A stretch of DNA of 64,000 nucleotides from Pseudonocardiaceae bacterium (GCA_009377865.1 WHTH01000006.1:1-64000), one strand, 5' to 3'. Counted from the stretch's first letter, positions 32,760-42,716 are shown. The notes: generated by a model not told the origin, from the sequence alone. A program made the numbers and translations.

Positions 32760-34099
32760 GATGCCGCCTCCGTGCGGTCCATCTGCCGGTACGCGGCCAG
32801 CCCGACCAGGGCTGCCACCACACCGGCACCGAACAGCACCAGCCGGGTCCCGTCGACAACCACCGGCTCGCCGAGCAGTGCCACGCTGCGCTGCCCGACC
32901 AGCCCGACCAGCACCGGGACGACCGCCATCGAGGCGAGCAGATCGATCCGAACGATGGATTGCACGAACGCGATCGTACGACCGCGGTGTGAGTCGGCGA
33001 CCTGCGCGCCGATGATCGTCAGGCCGGTGAGCAACACGATGCCGGCGCCGCAGCCGACCAGTGCCACGGCCACGAGAGCGACGGCGAGGTGCGGCGCCAG
33101 CGCCACCGGGAGCAGTGCCAGCCCGGCCCCGACGATGGCCTGGCCGAACAGCCGCCGGTGCCGTACCCGCACCGCAGCCCACGGCGCCACCACCATTCCG
33201 ATGCCCACGCCGGTGAACATGGCGGCGAACAGCAGCCCGTATGCGGCGTCGCCGCCACCGAGGCTGGTGGCGTAGGGGCGTGCACAGGCGATGACGGCGC
33301 CACCGGCCGCGAACGCACCGACAACGCCGGTGACCAGCCCGCGCACCAGCGGGGTGCCGCCGACGAAGGCGAAGCCGTCGCGCAGCATTGCCAGCAGGTT
33401 CGGCGACGATGCGCCCGCCGTCGCCGCCCGGCCCGAGATCTCCGGGATCCGGGTGGCCACGATCAGCGCGCTGGCCGCGTAAGCCAGCCCGTTGAGGAAC
33501 AGCGCCACGTATGCGGACTCGGCCGGGCCAGGCAGCAGTTCGGGCTGCCCGAGCGCTGGACCTGCGGACAACGCGCTGAACAGCGCCGCCGCGGTGAGCA
33601 CCGCCACCCCGTAGGTCATCACGAGGCTGAGCTGGTTGGCGGTCTCCACCTGATCGGGGCGGTGCAGCAGGTTCGGTATCGAGGCGTCCTTGGCCGGGAT
33701 CCAGAACATCGTGCAGATCTCGATGAGGAAGATCGCGATGAACAGCCAGGACAGCGAGCCGACGAGCGGGATCGACAGGAACAGACCGGCGCGCAGCACA
33801 TCGCAGGTCACCATCACCCGGCGGCGGTCGAGCTTGTCGGCCAGCGTCCCAGCCAGCGGGCCGAGCAGCATCGACGGCAGCAGCTTGGTGGCGACCACGC
33901 CGCCGAGCGCGAAGCTGGCCGCCTGGTAGCCGTCGGCCAGTTGGGTGGCCAGCGCCGACAGTGCGAGCAGCGACAGCCACTCCCCTACCGCGCAGACCGC
34001 CGTGATGCCCCAGAGCCTGCGAAACGCCGGGATCGCCAGCACACCACGCATCCGCTGCGCCGTGGAACGTGCAGAGCCGGCGTCAGCAGAAACGTTCAC
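32756..34099 (-). CDS. MFS transporter-like membrane protein between topA and holB
   Basis: The 447-residue protein has 12 likely membrane segments and MFS features, including GPLAGTLADKLDRRRVMVTC between helices 2 and 3. The GTG start overlaps the topA stop by 4 nt, and its own stop overlaps holB. In many actinomycetes the gene in this position encodes an MFS domain fused to thymidylate kinase. Here the protein ends after the MFS part and no kinase motif (such as a FEGxxGxGKT P-loop) follows. The substrate is unknown. Synteny supports orthology to the MFS part. Confidence 0.85.
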   Translation of the reverse strand: MNVSADAGSARSTAQRMRGVLAIPAFRRLWGITAVCAVGEWLSLLALSALATQLADGYQAASFALGGVVATKLLPSMLLGPLAGTLADKLDRRRVMVTCDVLRAGLFLSIPLVGSLSWLFIAIFLIEICTMFWIPAKDASIPNLLHRPDQVETANQLSLVMTYGVAVLTAAALFSALSAGPALGQPELLPGPAESAYVALFLNGLAYAASALIVATRIPEISGRAATAGASSPNLLAMLRDGFAFVGGTPLVRGLVTGVVGAFAAGGAVIACARPYATSLGGGDAAYGLLFAAMFTGVGIGMVVAPWAAVRVRHRRLFGQAIVGAGLALLPVALAPHLAVALVAVALVGCGAGIVLLTGLTIIGAQVADSHRGRTIAFVQSIVRIDLLASMAVVPVLVGLVGQRSVALLGEPVVVDGTRLVLFGAGVVAALVGLAAYRQMDRTEAAS

Positions 34100-36918
34100 G
34101 AGCGGCTGGGGGTGCGCTTGCGTTTGGGAGCGGGACCCTTGGCGCGCTTCTCGGCGAGCAACTCGACAGCGCGGTCGTCGCTGAGCGCCTCGACGGCGTC
34201 GCCCCTGCGCAGCGAGGCGTTCACGCCCTCGCCGTCGGTGACGTAGGGCCCGAACCGCCCGTCCTTGACCACCATGGTGTTGCCGGATACCGGGTCGGTG
34301 CCGAGTTCGCGCAGCGATGGCTTGGGCTCGGCCTGGCGACCCCGCCGCTTGGGCTCGGCGTAGATCTTGCGCGCCTCGTCGAGGGTCACGGTGAAGAGCT
34401 GCTCCTCGTCGGTCAGTGATCGCGAATCGGTGCCGCGTTTGAGGTAGGGGCCGTACCGACCATTCTGCGCGGTGATCTCCTCGCCCGTGTCGGGGTCGGT
34501 GCCCACCACCCGGGGTAGCGAGAGCAGTCGCAGCGCATCATCGAGCGTCACGGCGTCCAGCGACATGGACTTGAGTAGCGAGCCGGTACGGGGCTTGGCC
34601 TTCCCCTTCTTGTCCGACTGGCCCTCCTTCGCCGACCCCGGCAGCACCTCGGTGACGAAGGGACCGTAGCGGCCCTCCTTGACCAGGATCTCGTGCCCGG
34701 TCATCGGGTCGGTTCCCAGCGAGCGCCCCTCGAGCGGGGTGACGAACAGCTTCTCGGCGATCTGCGGGGACAGCTCGTCGGGCGGCAGGTCCTCGGGCAG
34801 GTTTGCCCGCTGCGTCCCGTCGTCCTGGGGCGGGGACGCCGAGGCCTGCCGCTCCAGGTACGGCCCGTAGCGTCCGACCCGCACCACGACGTCACGGCCG
34901 TCTTCGTCGGTGAACAGCGGGATCGAGTTGATCTGGCGGGCGTCGATCTCCTCGAGGTTGATCCCGACCAGCTTCTTGAGGCCACCCGACCGCGCGACCG
35001 ACTGCGTGCTGCCCTGATCGGCCCCGAAGTAGAAGCCCGACAGCCACTCGGTGCGGTGCTGCGAACCCGCCGCGATCGCGTCGAGTTCGTCTTCCATCAC
35101 AGCGGTGAAGTCGTAGTCGACCAGCCGACCGAAGTGCTGCTCGAGCAGTCCCACCACCGCGAAGGCGACCCAGGATGGCACCAGCGCGGAGCCGCGCTTC
35201 CAGACGTAGCCGCGCTCCTGGATGGTGTTGATGATCGAGGCGTAGGTCGACGGCCGCCCGATGCCCAGGTCCTCGAGGGCCTTGACGAGGCTGGCCTCGG
35301 TGTAGCGCGCCGGCGGGGTGGTGGCATGGCCCTCGGCCGACAGCTCGGTGGCGGTGATGCCCTGTCCCTCGGCCAGCCGCGGCAGCCGCCGCTCGGCGTC
35401 GTCGGCCTCGCCGCCGGCCTGCTCATCGACCGTCTCCACGTAGGCCTTGAGGAAGCCTGCGAAGGTGATGGTCCGTCCTGACGCCGCGAATGTGCACTCC
35501 TCGCCGGCCTCGGCGGAGCCGAAAACCGGATACGCCGCGGTCCCGGTGATCCGCACGCTGACCGTGGTGCCCCGGGCGTCGGCCATCTGCGAGGCGACGG
35601 TGCGCTGCCAGATCAGCTCGTAGAGCCGGAACTCGTCACCGTCGAGGTCATTGGCGACCGCCCCCGGGGTACGGAACGTCTCGCCGGCGGGGCGGATCGC
35701 CTCGTGCGCCTCCTGGGCATTCTTGACCTTGCGGGTGTACTGCCGTGGCCCGTCGGGCAGGTAGTCGGAACCGTACAGCTCGCCGGCCTGGGCACGGGCC
35801 GCCGCGATGGCCGACGCGGACAGTGTGGTCGAGTCCGTCCGCATGTAGGTGATGTAGCCGTTCTCGTAGAGCCGCTGGGCGGTGCGCATCGTCCGCTCGG
35901 CCGAGAACCGCAGCTTGCGCCCGGCTTCCTGCTGCAGCGTGGAGGTCATGAACGGCGGGTAGGGACGCCGGGTGTAGGGCTTCTCCTCGACCGACGAGAC
36001 GCGCAGCCGCGCGTCCGCCAGCGCCTCGGCGAGCCGCCCGGCGTGTCCCTCGTCGACCACCAGCACCTCGGCGCCGTCCTTGGCGCGCTTGAGCTGCCCG
36101 TCGGGGCCGAAGTCACGGCCGGCCGCCACCCTGGTGCCGTCGACCGCGACCAGCCGGGCGCCGAAGGACCGCGGCGTCGCGTCGTCGTCCGGCGCATCCT
36201 GCGCCGACAGCACCGCCGACAGGTCCCAGTACGAGACGGAGACGAACGCCATCCGCTCTCGCTCGCGCTGCACGATGATGCGCGTGGCCACCGACTGCAC
36301 GCGGCCTGCCGACAACTTCGGCATAACCTTCTTCCACAGCACCGGCGAGACCTCGTAACCGTAGAGCCGGTCGAGGATGCGGCGGGTCTCCTGCGCATCG
36401 ACGAGGTCCTGGTCGAGGTCGCGGGGATTCGCGGCGGCCGCCTGGATCGCGGATTCGGTGATCTCGTGGAACACCATCCGGCGCACCGGCACCTTCGGCT
36501 TGAGCGTCTCCATCAGGTGCCAGGCGATGGCCTCGCCCTCGCGGTCGCCGTCCGTGGCGAGGTAGAGCTCGTCGACGTCCTTGAGCGCGCCCTTGAGCTC
36601 GGTGACCGTGCTCTTCTTGTCGGGGCTGACGACGTAGAGCGGTTCGAACTCGTTCTCGACGTCGACCCCCAGCCGTGCCCACGACTGGCCCTTGTACTTC
36701 GCGGGGATGTCGGACGCATCGCGCGGCAGATCACGGATATGACCGCGGGAGGACTCCACGATGTAATCGGGGCCGAGGAAGGACGCGATCTTGCGGGCCT
36801 TGGCCGGGGACTCCACGATCACCAGCCGGCGCCCGGCACCGTTGGATGTGCCGTTCGCCGCTCGCTTGCGACCGCCCGACTTCCCGCCCGCCTTCGCTGC
36901 CGTCTTCGTCCCTGCCAC
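34096..36918 (-). CDS. topA: DNA topoisomerase I
   Basis: The 940-residue type IA enzyme relaxes negative supercoils. The TOPRIM domain follows a Lys/Gly/Ala-rich tail: RLVIVESPAKARKIASFLG, then YLATDGDREGEAIAWHL. The active-site tyrosine lies in YITYMRTDSTTLS. In place of zinc fingers the C-terminus has at least four repeats of the form GtDPxTGxxIxxxxGRYGPY, as in mycobacterial TopA, and ends in a basic tail. The start is probably the GTG of VAGTKTAAKAGG; a longer frame to 37005 is less likely. The stop overlaps the MFS gene. Confidence 0.96.
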   Translation of the reverse strand: MAGTKTAAKAGGKSGGRKRAANGTSNGAGRRLVIVESPAKARKIASFLGPDYIVESSRGHIRDLPRDASDIPAKYKGQSWARLGVDVENEFEPLYVVSPDKKSTVTELKGALKDVDELYLATDGDREGEAIAWHLMETLKPKVPVRRMVFHEITESAIQAAAANPRDLDQDLVDAQETRRILDRLYGYEVSPVLWKKVMPKLSAGRVQSVATRIIVQRERERMAFVSVSYWDLSAVLSAQDAPDDDATPRSFGARLVAVDGTRVAAGRDFGPDGQLKRAKDGAEVLVVDEGHAGRLAEALADARLRVSSVEEKPYTRRPYPPFMTSTLQQEAGRKLRFSAERTMRTAQRLYENGYITYMRTDSTTLSASAIAAARAQAGELYGSDYLPDGPRQYTRKVKNAQEAHEAIRPAGETFRTPGAVANDLDGDEFRLYELIWQRTVASQMADARGTTVSVRITGTAAYPVFGSAEAGEECTFAASGRTITFAGFLKAYVETVDEQAGGEADDAERRLPRLAEGQGITATELSAEGHATTPPARYTEASLVKALEDLGIGRPSTYASIINTIQERGYVWKRGSALVPSWVAFAVVGLLEQHFGRLVDYDFTAVMEDELDAIAAGSQHRTEWLSGFYFGADQGSTQSVARSGGLKKLVGINLEEIDARQINSIPLFTDEDGRDVVVRVGRYGPYLERQASASPPQDDGTQRANLPEDLPPDELSPQIAEKLFVTPLEGRSLGTDPMTGHEILVKEGRYGPFVTEVLPGSAKEGQSDKKGKAKPRTGSLLKSMSLDAVTLDDALRLLSLPRVVGTDPDTGEEITAQNGRYGPYLKRGTDSRSLTDEEQLFTVTLDEARKIYAEPKRRGRQAEPKPSLRELGTDPVSGNTMVVKDGRFGPYVTDGEGVNASLRRGDAVEALSDDRAVELLAEKRAKGPAPKRKRTPSRS

Positions 36919-37126
36919 GCTGGACCCGCCTCGTCGCTGTCTGAAAGGATTCGCTCCCCGGTCTCCGCCACCAGTCTGCACAGCGCGCAACGTTGTGCCG
37001 GACAAACGCTGTGCCGGACAAGCTCGTCACGCTGATGCTGCATGCCTGTCAATGGTGCTTGCGGGCTGCCAGCGTCGCACAGACCACCGAAACTCCGTGC
37101 ATCCGGCTGTCACCGGCCCGCCCGTG

Positions 37127-37705
37127 TCATCCCGGCCAACACTCGACTGGAGCATCCGCCGGCGTCTCGCCCACCAGCTCTGCCAACCGTGCCACCCGGC
37201 GCCGCCCGGTGATGCGCAGCGCGGGCCCTCCGCCACGTGGGCCGAGCAGGATACTCGCCAGCCCGGCGCCCGCCAGCGCTCTCACCAGAGGTTCGTGCAT
37301 CCCGGGTGCGTGCGGGTCGAGTCCCAGCAGGTAGCCGCGGCCGTGCCGCTGCCCCGCCGCGACCGCCCACAGCCGCAGCATCGCGCCGTCGAGGGCAAGC
37401 CCGGCGGGCACCGATTTGACTGCGCCACGGGTCCAGGCCGTCGCCAGTGGCACCAGTTCGGAGACGAAGGCGGTGCGCAGCACCGGGTGTCCCTCCTCGG
37501 TGGTCCCCCGCTCTGCGGCGAGGTCCCGCAGCGCGCAGGCCCGGGCAAGTTCGGCCACCCGCCACGGCTCGCCGACCACGACCGACAGCCGGGCCGCGAC
37601 ACCCCGGCCGAAACCCAGCACCTGGCCGTGGGCACACAGCACCCCTGCCAGGTCTGCGGGCAGCGGTGCCCGGGCCTGCTCGGAGAACAACGACGGCTGC
37701 CGCAC
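37127..37705 (-). CDS. Conserved protein of unknown function near topA
   Basis: From the GTG (VRQPSLFSEQA) the product has 192 residues; longer frames extend into the lipoprotein gene and are rejected. It has Leu/Ala/Arg-rich helices and stretches such as GQVLGFGRGVAARLSVVV, RTAFVSELVPLATAW and GYLLGLDPHAPGMHEPL. I recall similar proteins beside topA in related actinomycetes, without known function. No catalytic motif is visible. It precedes topA's upstream region on the same strand, with 208 bases between, so it has its own transcription end or joins the topA operon. Confidence 0.65.
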   Translation of the reverse strand: MRQPSLFSEQARAPLPADLAGVLCAHGQVLGFGRGVAARLSVVVGEPWRVAELARACALRDLAAERGTTEEGHPVLRTAFVSELVPLATAWTRGAVKSVPAGLALDGAMLRLWAVAAGQRHGRGYLLGLDPHAPGMHEPLVRALAGAGLASILLGPRGGGPALRITGRRRVARLAELVGETPADAPVECWPG

Positions 37706-37758
37706 GGTGAGCAGGGTAGAACAGGCGTTCGAGATACAGGTCCGTGACGCGCCGGGAC

Positions 37759-38358
37759 TCAGCCGCCTGCCCCGTCGCCATCGGTTGCGCCACCTTCGGG
37801 TGCGCCTGCCCCGCCCAGCTGCTGGTCGATCTCGGTGCAGGCAGGGGCGCGCTGCAGCGCCGCAGCCAGTTCGGGGTCGGTACGCAGCGCATCGAGCTCC
37901 CGCTGCAGCGGGCCGGGCTCGAATCCTGACTGCTCGATCTCGTTGAATCGTTGCGAGAAGTCCGGCGCCGCCGGATCGAGCCGCGACAGCCGTGCGGCCT
38001 GGTCCTGCACGGCCTGCAGGGATCCGCGGTAGTACTCGGTGGCCGTGCCCTGCCGCCACTCGCCGGCCATCACCGCGGGCGGGCCGAGCCACTGCAACCG
38101 CTGCAGCGCGTCCCGGTAACCGGTCTGCGCGGTGTCGAGATATCCGGCCAGTGCCTCCTGCTGCGCAGCGGCGTCGACCCGGGCTCGCGGGTCGCCCAGC
38201 TGCAGTGCCGCCGTCACGGTTGCGCCGATCCCGCTGCAGTAGGCATCGGCCCACTGCAACGGGTCCGCGCCGGGCACATCCGCCGGGGCAGGCGCCCCGC
38301 CACAACCGGCGAGCACCGCGGCGGCAACGACGACCGTGGGGAGCAGGCTCTGGATCAT
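37759..38358 (-). CDS. Lipoprotein, unknown function
   Basis: The 199-residue product has a lipoprotein signal: a hydrophobic segment then LAGC (Cys19) near the start MIQSLLPTVVVAAAVLAGCG. The mature part is helical with conserved-looking C in ADAYCSGIG and in APACTEIDQQL, probably paired in a disulfide. It ends in a Gly-rich tail. It is related to the next lipoprotein upstream (shared Cys positions and DPxAPDFxQR), so the two look like a tandem duplication. The function is unknown; it is likely anchored on the outer face of the membrane. Confidence 0.78.
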   Translation of the reverse strand: MIQSLLPTVVVAAAVLAGCGGAPAPADVPGADPLQWADAYCSGIGATVTAALQLGDPRARVDAAAQQEALAGYLDTAQTGYRDALQRLQWLGPPAVMAGEWRQGTATEYYRGSLQAVQDQAARLSRLDPAAPDFSQRFNEIEQSGFEPGPLQRELDALRTDPELAAALQRAPACTEIDQQLGGAGAPEGGATDGDGAGG

Positions 38359-38392
38359 GCCCCTCCTTCGCGCGCGGCGGTGGCGGCGGTTT

Positions 38393-38971
38393 TCAGCGAG
38401 GCGGCGCGGACATCTGCTGGCACTCCGGAGCGTCGCGGAACGCGGTCGCGAGTTCCGGGTTACCGGTCACCTCGGCCATCCCGCCGGAGAGCTCTGACTC
38501 GGCGCCCTCGCCGGCGATCTCGCCGAGCCGCTGCTCGAAGTCGGGCGCATCGGGATCCAGCGCGACGAGCTGCTCGCGCTGCGTCGCGGTGGCCTCGGAC
38601 GCCGCCGTGAAGAAATCGAGCACGATCTGCTGCGTCTCGGCGCCACCGGTCACGTCCGGCGCGCCGAGCCCGTCGAGCTCGGCTGTGGTGGCATCCAGCG
38701 ATTGCTGCAGCGAGTCGGCGAAGGCCAGCAGCGAGTCCTGCTGGGCTTGCGGGTCCGAGGGGGTCGCGTCCATCGCCTCCGCGCTGCGGATCACCTCGCC
38801 CAGGCCCCCGCAGAACGCACCGGTCCACCGCACCGGCTCGGCGACGGCCTGACCGTCTGCAACGGGCTGCGCGCCCTCGGCGGAGTCGTCTTGCGTGCCA
38901 CAACCTGCGGCCGTCAGACCGAGGACGAGGGCGGCGGCGGCGAAGCCCCGGGAGCGGGCGAATGCGTCCAC
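38393..38971 (-). CDS. Lipoprotein, paralogue of the neighbouring gene
   Basis: The GTG start has AAAGGA seven bases upstream and gives 192 residues. The signal ends in a lipobox TAAGC (Cys24 region, LGLTAAGCG). The mature protein contains WTGAFCGGLGEVI and ends in APECQQMSAPPR, matching the Cys-containing ends of the downstream lipoprotein, and both share LDPDAPDFEQRLGEI-type segments. It lies downstream of hppA on the same strand, with an intergenic repeat between. The function is unknown. Confidence 0.78.
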   Translation of the reverse strand: MDAFARSRGFAAAALVLGLTAAGCGTQDDSAEGAQPVADGQAVAEPVRWTGAFCGGLGEVIRSAEAMDATPSDPQAQQDSLLAFADSLQQSLDATTAELDGLGAPDVTGGAETQQIVLDFFTAASEATATQREQLVALDPDAPDFEQRLGEIAGEGAESELSGGMAEVTGNPELATAFRDAPECQQMSAPPR

Positions 38972-39115
38972 GTGGAGTCCTTTCGGGTGAAGTGCGCGGG
39001 AAAAGGTATCCCACCTGCCCGCACCGGCTGTTGGGGGTGCCCGGCCGGCTATGGGCCACCGGCACGGGCTCGGAACGTGCATCTACCCACCTGCGACACG
39101 CGGTGCCGCGACACG

Positions 39116-39136
39116 CCGTGAAGGTGCCCTTCGCGG
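39116..39136. repeat. Palindromic repeat unit, GTGAAGG/CCTTC type
   Basis: CCGTGAAGG TGC CCTTCGCGG forms a near-perfect palindrome (one mismatch) between the hppA stop and the lipoprotein start. The same core is present at 52158-52208. It may act as a terminator for hppA and looks like a dispersed palindromic repeat. Confidence 0.5.
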
Positions 39137-39182
39137 CGACCGAGGCCGAACCGGCGCCGAACCGGGCAGGCTCGGTCGACCG

Positions 39183-41483
39183 TCAGGCGTTGATCTCGGC
39201 AGGCGAGCTGTCCGCGATGGACGTGGAGCGACGCTTCGAGATCACCACCGCGATGACGATGATGGCGGTCGCGATCAAGGCGATGGTCAGCCTGATCGGG
39301 GTCGAGGCGCTGTCGCCCACCGAGAAGGTGACGATGGTCGGGGCGATGATCACCGACACCAGGTTCATCACCTTGATCAGCGGGTTGATCGCGGGTCCCG
39401 CGGTGTCCTTGAACGGGTCACCGACGGTGTCGCCGATGACGGTGGCCGAGTGCGCCTCGGAGCCCTTACCACCGTGGTTGCCGTCCTCGACGAGCTTCTT
39501 GCCGTTGTCCCACGCACCGCCGGAGTTCGCGAGGAAGATCGCCATCAGGGTCCCGACGGCGATCGCCCCGGCCAGGTAGCCCGCCAGCGGGCCCACGCCG
39601 AGACCGAAGCCCACGGCCACAGGTGCGAGCACGGCGAGCAGGCCCGGAGTTGCCAGCTCGCGTAGCGAGTCCTTGGTGCAGATGTCGACCACGCGGCCGT
39701 ACTCCGGGCGGACCGAACCGTCCATGATGCCCGGGTTGTCCCGGAACTGCCGGCGCACCTCGTAGACGACGGCGCCGGCCGCCCGGGACACTGCGTTGAT
39801 CAGCAACCCGGAGAACATGAACACCACGGCCGCACCGACCGCGACGCCGACCAGCACATTGGGCGCCGAGACGTTGAACGCCTCGGCCAGGTTCAGCTCG
39901 GCCGCCGCGGAGCGGATCGCGTCGCGGTAGGAGCCGAACAACGCCGTCGCGGCGAGCACCGCGGTGGCGATGGCGATGCCCTTGGTGATCGCCTTGGTGG
40001 TGTTGCCCACCGCGTCGAGCTCGGTCAGGACGTCGACGCCCTCGCCCTGCACGTCACCCGACATCTCGGCGATGCCCTGGGCGTTGTCGGCCACCGGGCC
40101 GAAGGTGTCCATGGCGACGATGACGCCGACGGTGGTCAGCAGGCCGGTGCCGGCCAGCGCCACCGCGAACAGCGCCACGGTCACCGAGCCCGACAGCAGG
40201 AATGCCCCGTAAACCGCGGCACCGATCACCAGGGCGGTGTAGACGGCGGACTCGAAGCCGATCGAGATGCCCGAGAGGATCACGGTGGCGGCACCGGTCA
40301 GCGAGCTCTGCCCGACGTCGCGAACCGGGCGGTGCTCGGTGCCGGTGAAGTAGCCCGTCAGCCAGAGGATGACCCCGGCCAGCACGATCCCGATGATGAC
40401 GGCGGCGGCGGCGATGACACCGGGGTTGCCCGCGACCTGGGCGACCGGCACACCGTCGATGTCCGTCACGCCCGACAGCCCGGCGAAGTTGCTCGGAAGG
40501 TAGACCAGCGCCGCGATCGTGCACAGCACCGCCGAGATCATCGCGGAGATGTAGAAGGAGCGGTTGATCGCCACCAGACCCGGCTCACCGGCGCGGGCCC
40601 GGGTGACGTAGACCCCGATGACCGCGGTGACGACACCGATGGCGGGCACGATCAGCGGGAACAGCAGGCCCTGCAGGCCGAACGCGGCGGTGCCGAGGAT
40701 CAGCGCCGCGACCAGTGTCACGGCGTAGGACTCGAACAGGTCGGCGGCCATGCCGGCGCAGTCACCGACATTGTCACCGACGTTGTCGGCGATGGTGGCG
40801 GCGTTGCGCGGGTCGTCTTCCGGGATGCCCGCCTCGACCTTGCCGACCAGGTCGCCACCGACGTCGGCGGCCTTGGTGAAGATGCCGCCGCCGACACGCA
40901 TGAACATGGCGAGCAGCGCGGCACCGAACCCGAAGCCCTCGAGCACGCGCGGCGCCTGCCCGGCGTAGACGAGCACCACCAGTGACGCACCGAACAGGCC
41001 GAGGCCGACGGTGGCCATGCCCACCACGCCACCGGTACGGAACCCGAGCCGCATCGCCTTCTCCCGGCCGCCGGACTCACCTGCGGCGGCCGCGACCCTG
41101 ATGTTCGCCCGGGTGGACAGCCACATGCCGAGGTAGCCGATCAGCGCCGAGAACAGCGCGCCGACCAGGAAGAAGGCCGAGCGCCCGATGCGCTCACCGA
41201 TGTCCTCGGCAGGCAGCGCGAACAGCAGCGCGAAGACGAGCACGGCAAAACCGGACAGCGTCTTGAACTGCCGGTTCAGGTAGGCCGACGCGCCTTCCTG
41301 CACGGCACGTCCGATGTCCTGCATCCGGGACGTGCCCTGGCCCGCGGCGAGCACCTCCCTCATCAGCACACCGCCGACGGCGAGGGCAGCGAGAGCGACC
41401 ACGGCGACGACACCGACCACGGTGTAGTCGCCCCCGCTCAATTCAAGACCCTCTGCCCCTCGGGCGAGGATGAGCCGGGACAT
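39183..41483 (-). CDS. hppA: K+-independent proton-pumping inorganic pyrophosphatase
   Basis: The 766-residue membrane enzyme couples pyrophosphate hydrolysis to proton export. It has about 16 membrane segments and the pyrophosphate-binding region DVGGDLVGKVEAGIPEDDPR followed by ADNVGDNVGDCAGMAADLF. In GNTTKAITKG a Lys occupies the position that is Ala in K+-dependent enzymes, so this should be the K+-independent, H+-pumping type. The start MSRLILARG has GGAGGA just upstream. It is divergent from the serine hydrolase gene. A palindromic repeat follows its stop. Confidence 0.95.
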   Translation of the reverse strand: MSRLILARGAEGLELSGGDYTVVGVVAVVALAALAVGGVLMREVLAAGQGTSRMQDIGRAVQEGASAYLNRQFKTLSGFAVLVFALLFALPAEDIGERIGRSAFFLVGALFSALIGYLGMWLSTRANIRVAAAAGESGGREKAMRLGFRTGGVVGMATVGLGLFGASLVVLVYAGQAPRVLEGFGFGAALLAMFMRVGGGIFTKAADVGGDLVGKVEAGIPEDDPRNAATIADNVGDNVGDCAGMAADLFESYAVTLVAALILGTAAFGLQGLLFPLIVPAIGVVTAVIGVYVTRARAGEPGLVAINRSFYISAMISAVLCTIAALVYLPSNFAGLSGVTDIDGVPVAQVAGNPGVIAAAAVIIGIVLAGVILWLTGYFTGTEHRPVRDVGQSSLTGAATVILSGISIGFESAVYTALVIGAAVYGAFLLSGSVTVALFAVALAGTGLLTTVGVIVAMDTFGPVADNAQGIAEMSGDVQGEGVDVLTELDAVGNTTKAITKGIAIATAVLAATALFGSYRDAIRSAAAELNLAEAFNVSAPNVLVGVAVGAAVVFMFSGLLINAVSRAAGAVVYEVRRQFRDNPGIMDGSVRPEYGRVVDICTKDSLRELATPGLLAVLAPVAVGFGLGVGPLAGYLAGAIAVGTLMAIFLANSGGAWDNGKKLVEDGNHGGKGSEAHSATVIGDTVGDPFKDTAGPAINPLIKVMNLVSVIIAPTIVTFSVGDSASTPIRLTIALIATAIIVIAVVISKRRSTSIADSSPAEINA

Positions 41484-41765
41484 CCGTCCTCCTGGTATTT
41501 CGAGCGCGTGCACCGGCCACGGACCCACCTCGGTCCGTAGCGCGCGGCGCATGGAACTGCTGCGTCGCCCCGACGGGCGGCGTCACGGGCGTGGAGTCTA
41601 TGAGGACTTGGTCGGCACGGCTCGACCGGTGCCGCTTCAACCCCCAGCTGATCGATTCAGTCCTCCTCAAAGGCGACCGTCTGACGTATAACGATTCAGC
41701 CACGATGCCCCCTCCGCACGCTGCGGGCCGGGAACGTCGGTGACCCGGTTTTCGCTGCAGCAGGT

Positions 41766-42716
41766 GTGGCCATCGACCAGGGTTGGTTCCCCCGGCGCCG
41801 GGGGCGAAGGGCGATGGCGGTTGCCGCCGTGGGCGTCATGCTGGCGGCGGTCTGCGTCACGTCGGGCCGCGGCAACGCGCCGGACGCCGCGACCGCGCCC
41901 TCGGCACAGGACCGGATGGATTCCAGCACGGGGCCCGACATCACACCCGGCACGGGCGGCTCCGCCACCACGGCGCAGTCCTGGCCGGCCGAGGCGGTCT
42001 CCGCGGCCGACGAGACCGCGGCCGGCGGACCCGACGTCACCCTGGCGATCGCGGTGGCCGACCGGGCCACCGGGAAGTTCGCCGGCAGCATGTCGGGCAC
42101 CGAACCGATGTACTCGGCCTCGTTGGTGAAGATCATCCTCGCGGTGGACGTGCTGCAACGCCGCCGTTCCGGGCTCGCGGTGGGCGCGGAGGACCTCGCG
42201 TTGATCCGCCGGGCGCTCGGTCCCAGTGATGACCAGGCGATGAACCTGCTGTGGACCCGGTTCGACGGGCCGGTAGCGGTGAGCCGGGTGGCTCGCCAGC
42301 TCGGGCTCTCCGCGACCGGTCCGCCGGCCGATCCCTCGCAGTGGGGCGAATCGCTGGTCTCGGCTCGTGACACGGTCGTGCTCTACCGGCACGTGCTCGA
42401 CGAGCTGCCGGCCTGGGACCGCGAGCTGATCATGACAGCGCTCGCCACCGCACCACCGGTCGCCGCTGACGGTTTCGACCAGGCCTTCGGTCTGCAGGCT
42501 GCGGTGCCCGGGCTCACGATTGCCACCAAGCAGGGGTGGATGTGCTGCCGGGAAGACCGGATCAACCTGCACAGCACGGGCGCGCTCGGCGAGCAGCGCC
42601 GGTTCGTCGTCGCACTGCTGTCGAACCAACCCGTCGGACGGGGCTACGACGGCGCCCGCGAGACGGTGACCGCTGCGGCCGACGCCGTCCGCGCCGCCCT
42701 CCCCGCCTCGCCATAA
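41766..42716 (+). CDS. Beta-lactamase/PBP-fold serine hydrolase, secreted or membrane-anchored
   Basis: The product has 316 residues. Basic residues and a hydrophobic segment (about 16-32, AMAVAAVGVMLAAVC) suggest an N-terminal anchor or signal, followed by a Ser/Thr/Gly linker. The catalytic domain has SLVK (Ser119, Lys122) as the SxxK motif, SDDQAMN as the likely second motif and KQG near 256 as the third. This is the class A beta-lactamase or DD-peptidase fold, but no evidence shows lactamase activity. Such proteins often trim peptidoglycan. The stop is followed directly by the helicase start, so the two are transcribed together. Confidence 0.8.
   Translation: MAIDQGWFPRRRGRRAMAVAAVGVMLAAVCVTSGRGNAPDAATAPSAQDRMDSSTGPDITPGTGGSATTAQSWPAEAVSAADETAAGGPDVTLAIAVADRATGKFAGSMSGTEPMYSASLVKIILAVDVLQRRRSGLAVGAEDLALIRRALGPSDDQAMNLLWTRFDGPVAVSRVARQLGLSATGPPADPSQWGESLVSARDTVVLYRHVLDELPAWDRELIMTALATAPPVAADGFDQAFGLQAAVPGLTIATKQGWMCCREDRINLHSTGALGEQRRFVVALLSNQPVGRGYDGARETVTAAADAVRAALPASP

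Noticed and set aside
35704-37035. 443-codon plus-strand frame opposite topA
   Set aside because: Complement of a clear topoisomerase gene, with no recognisable domain.
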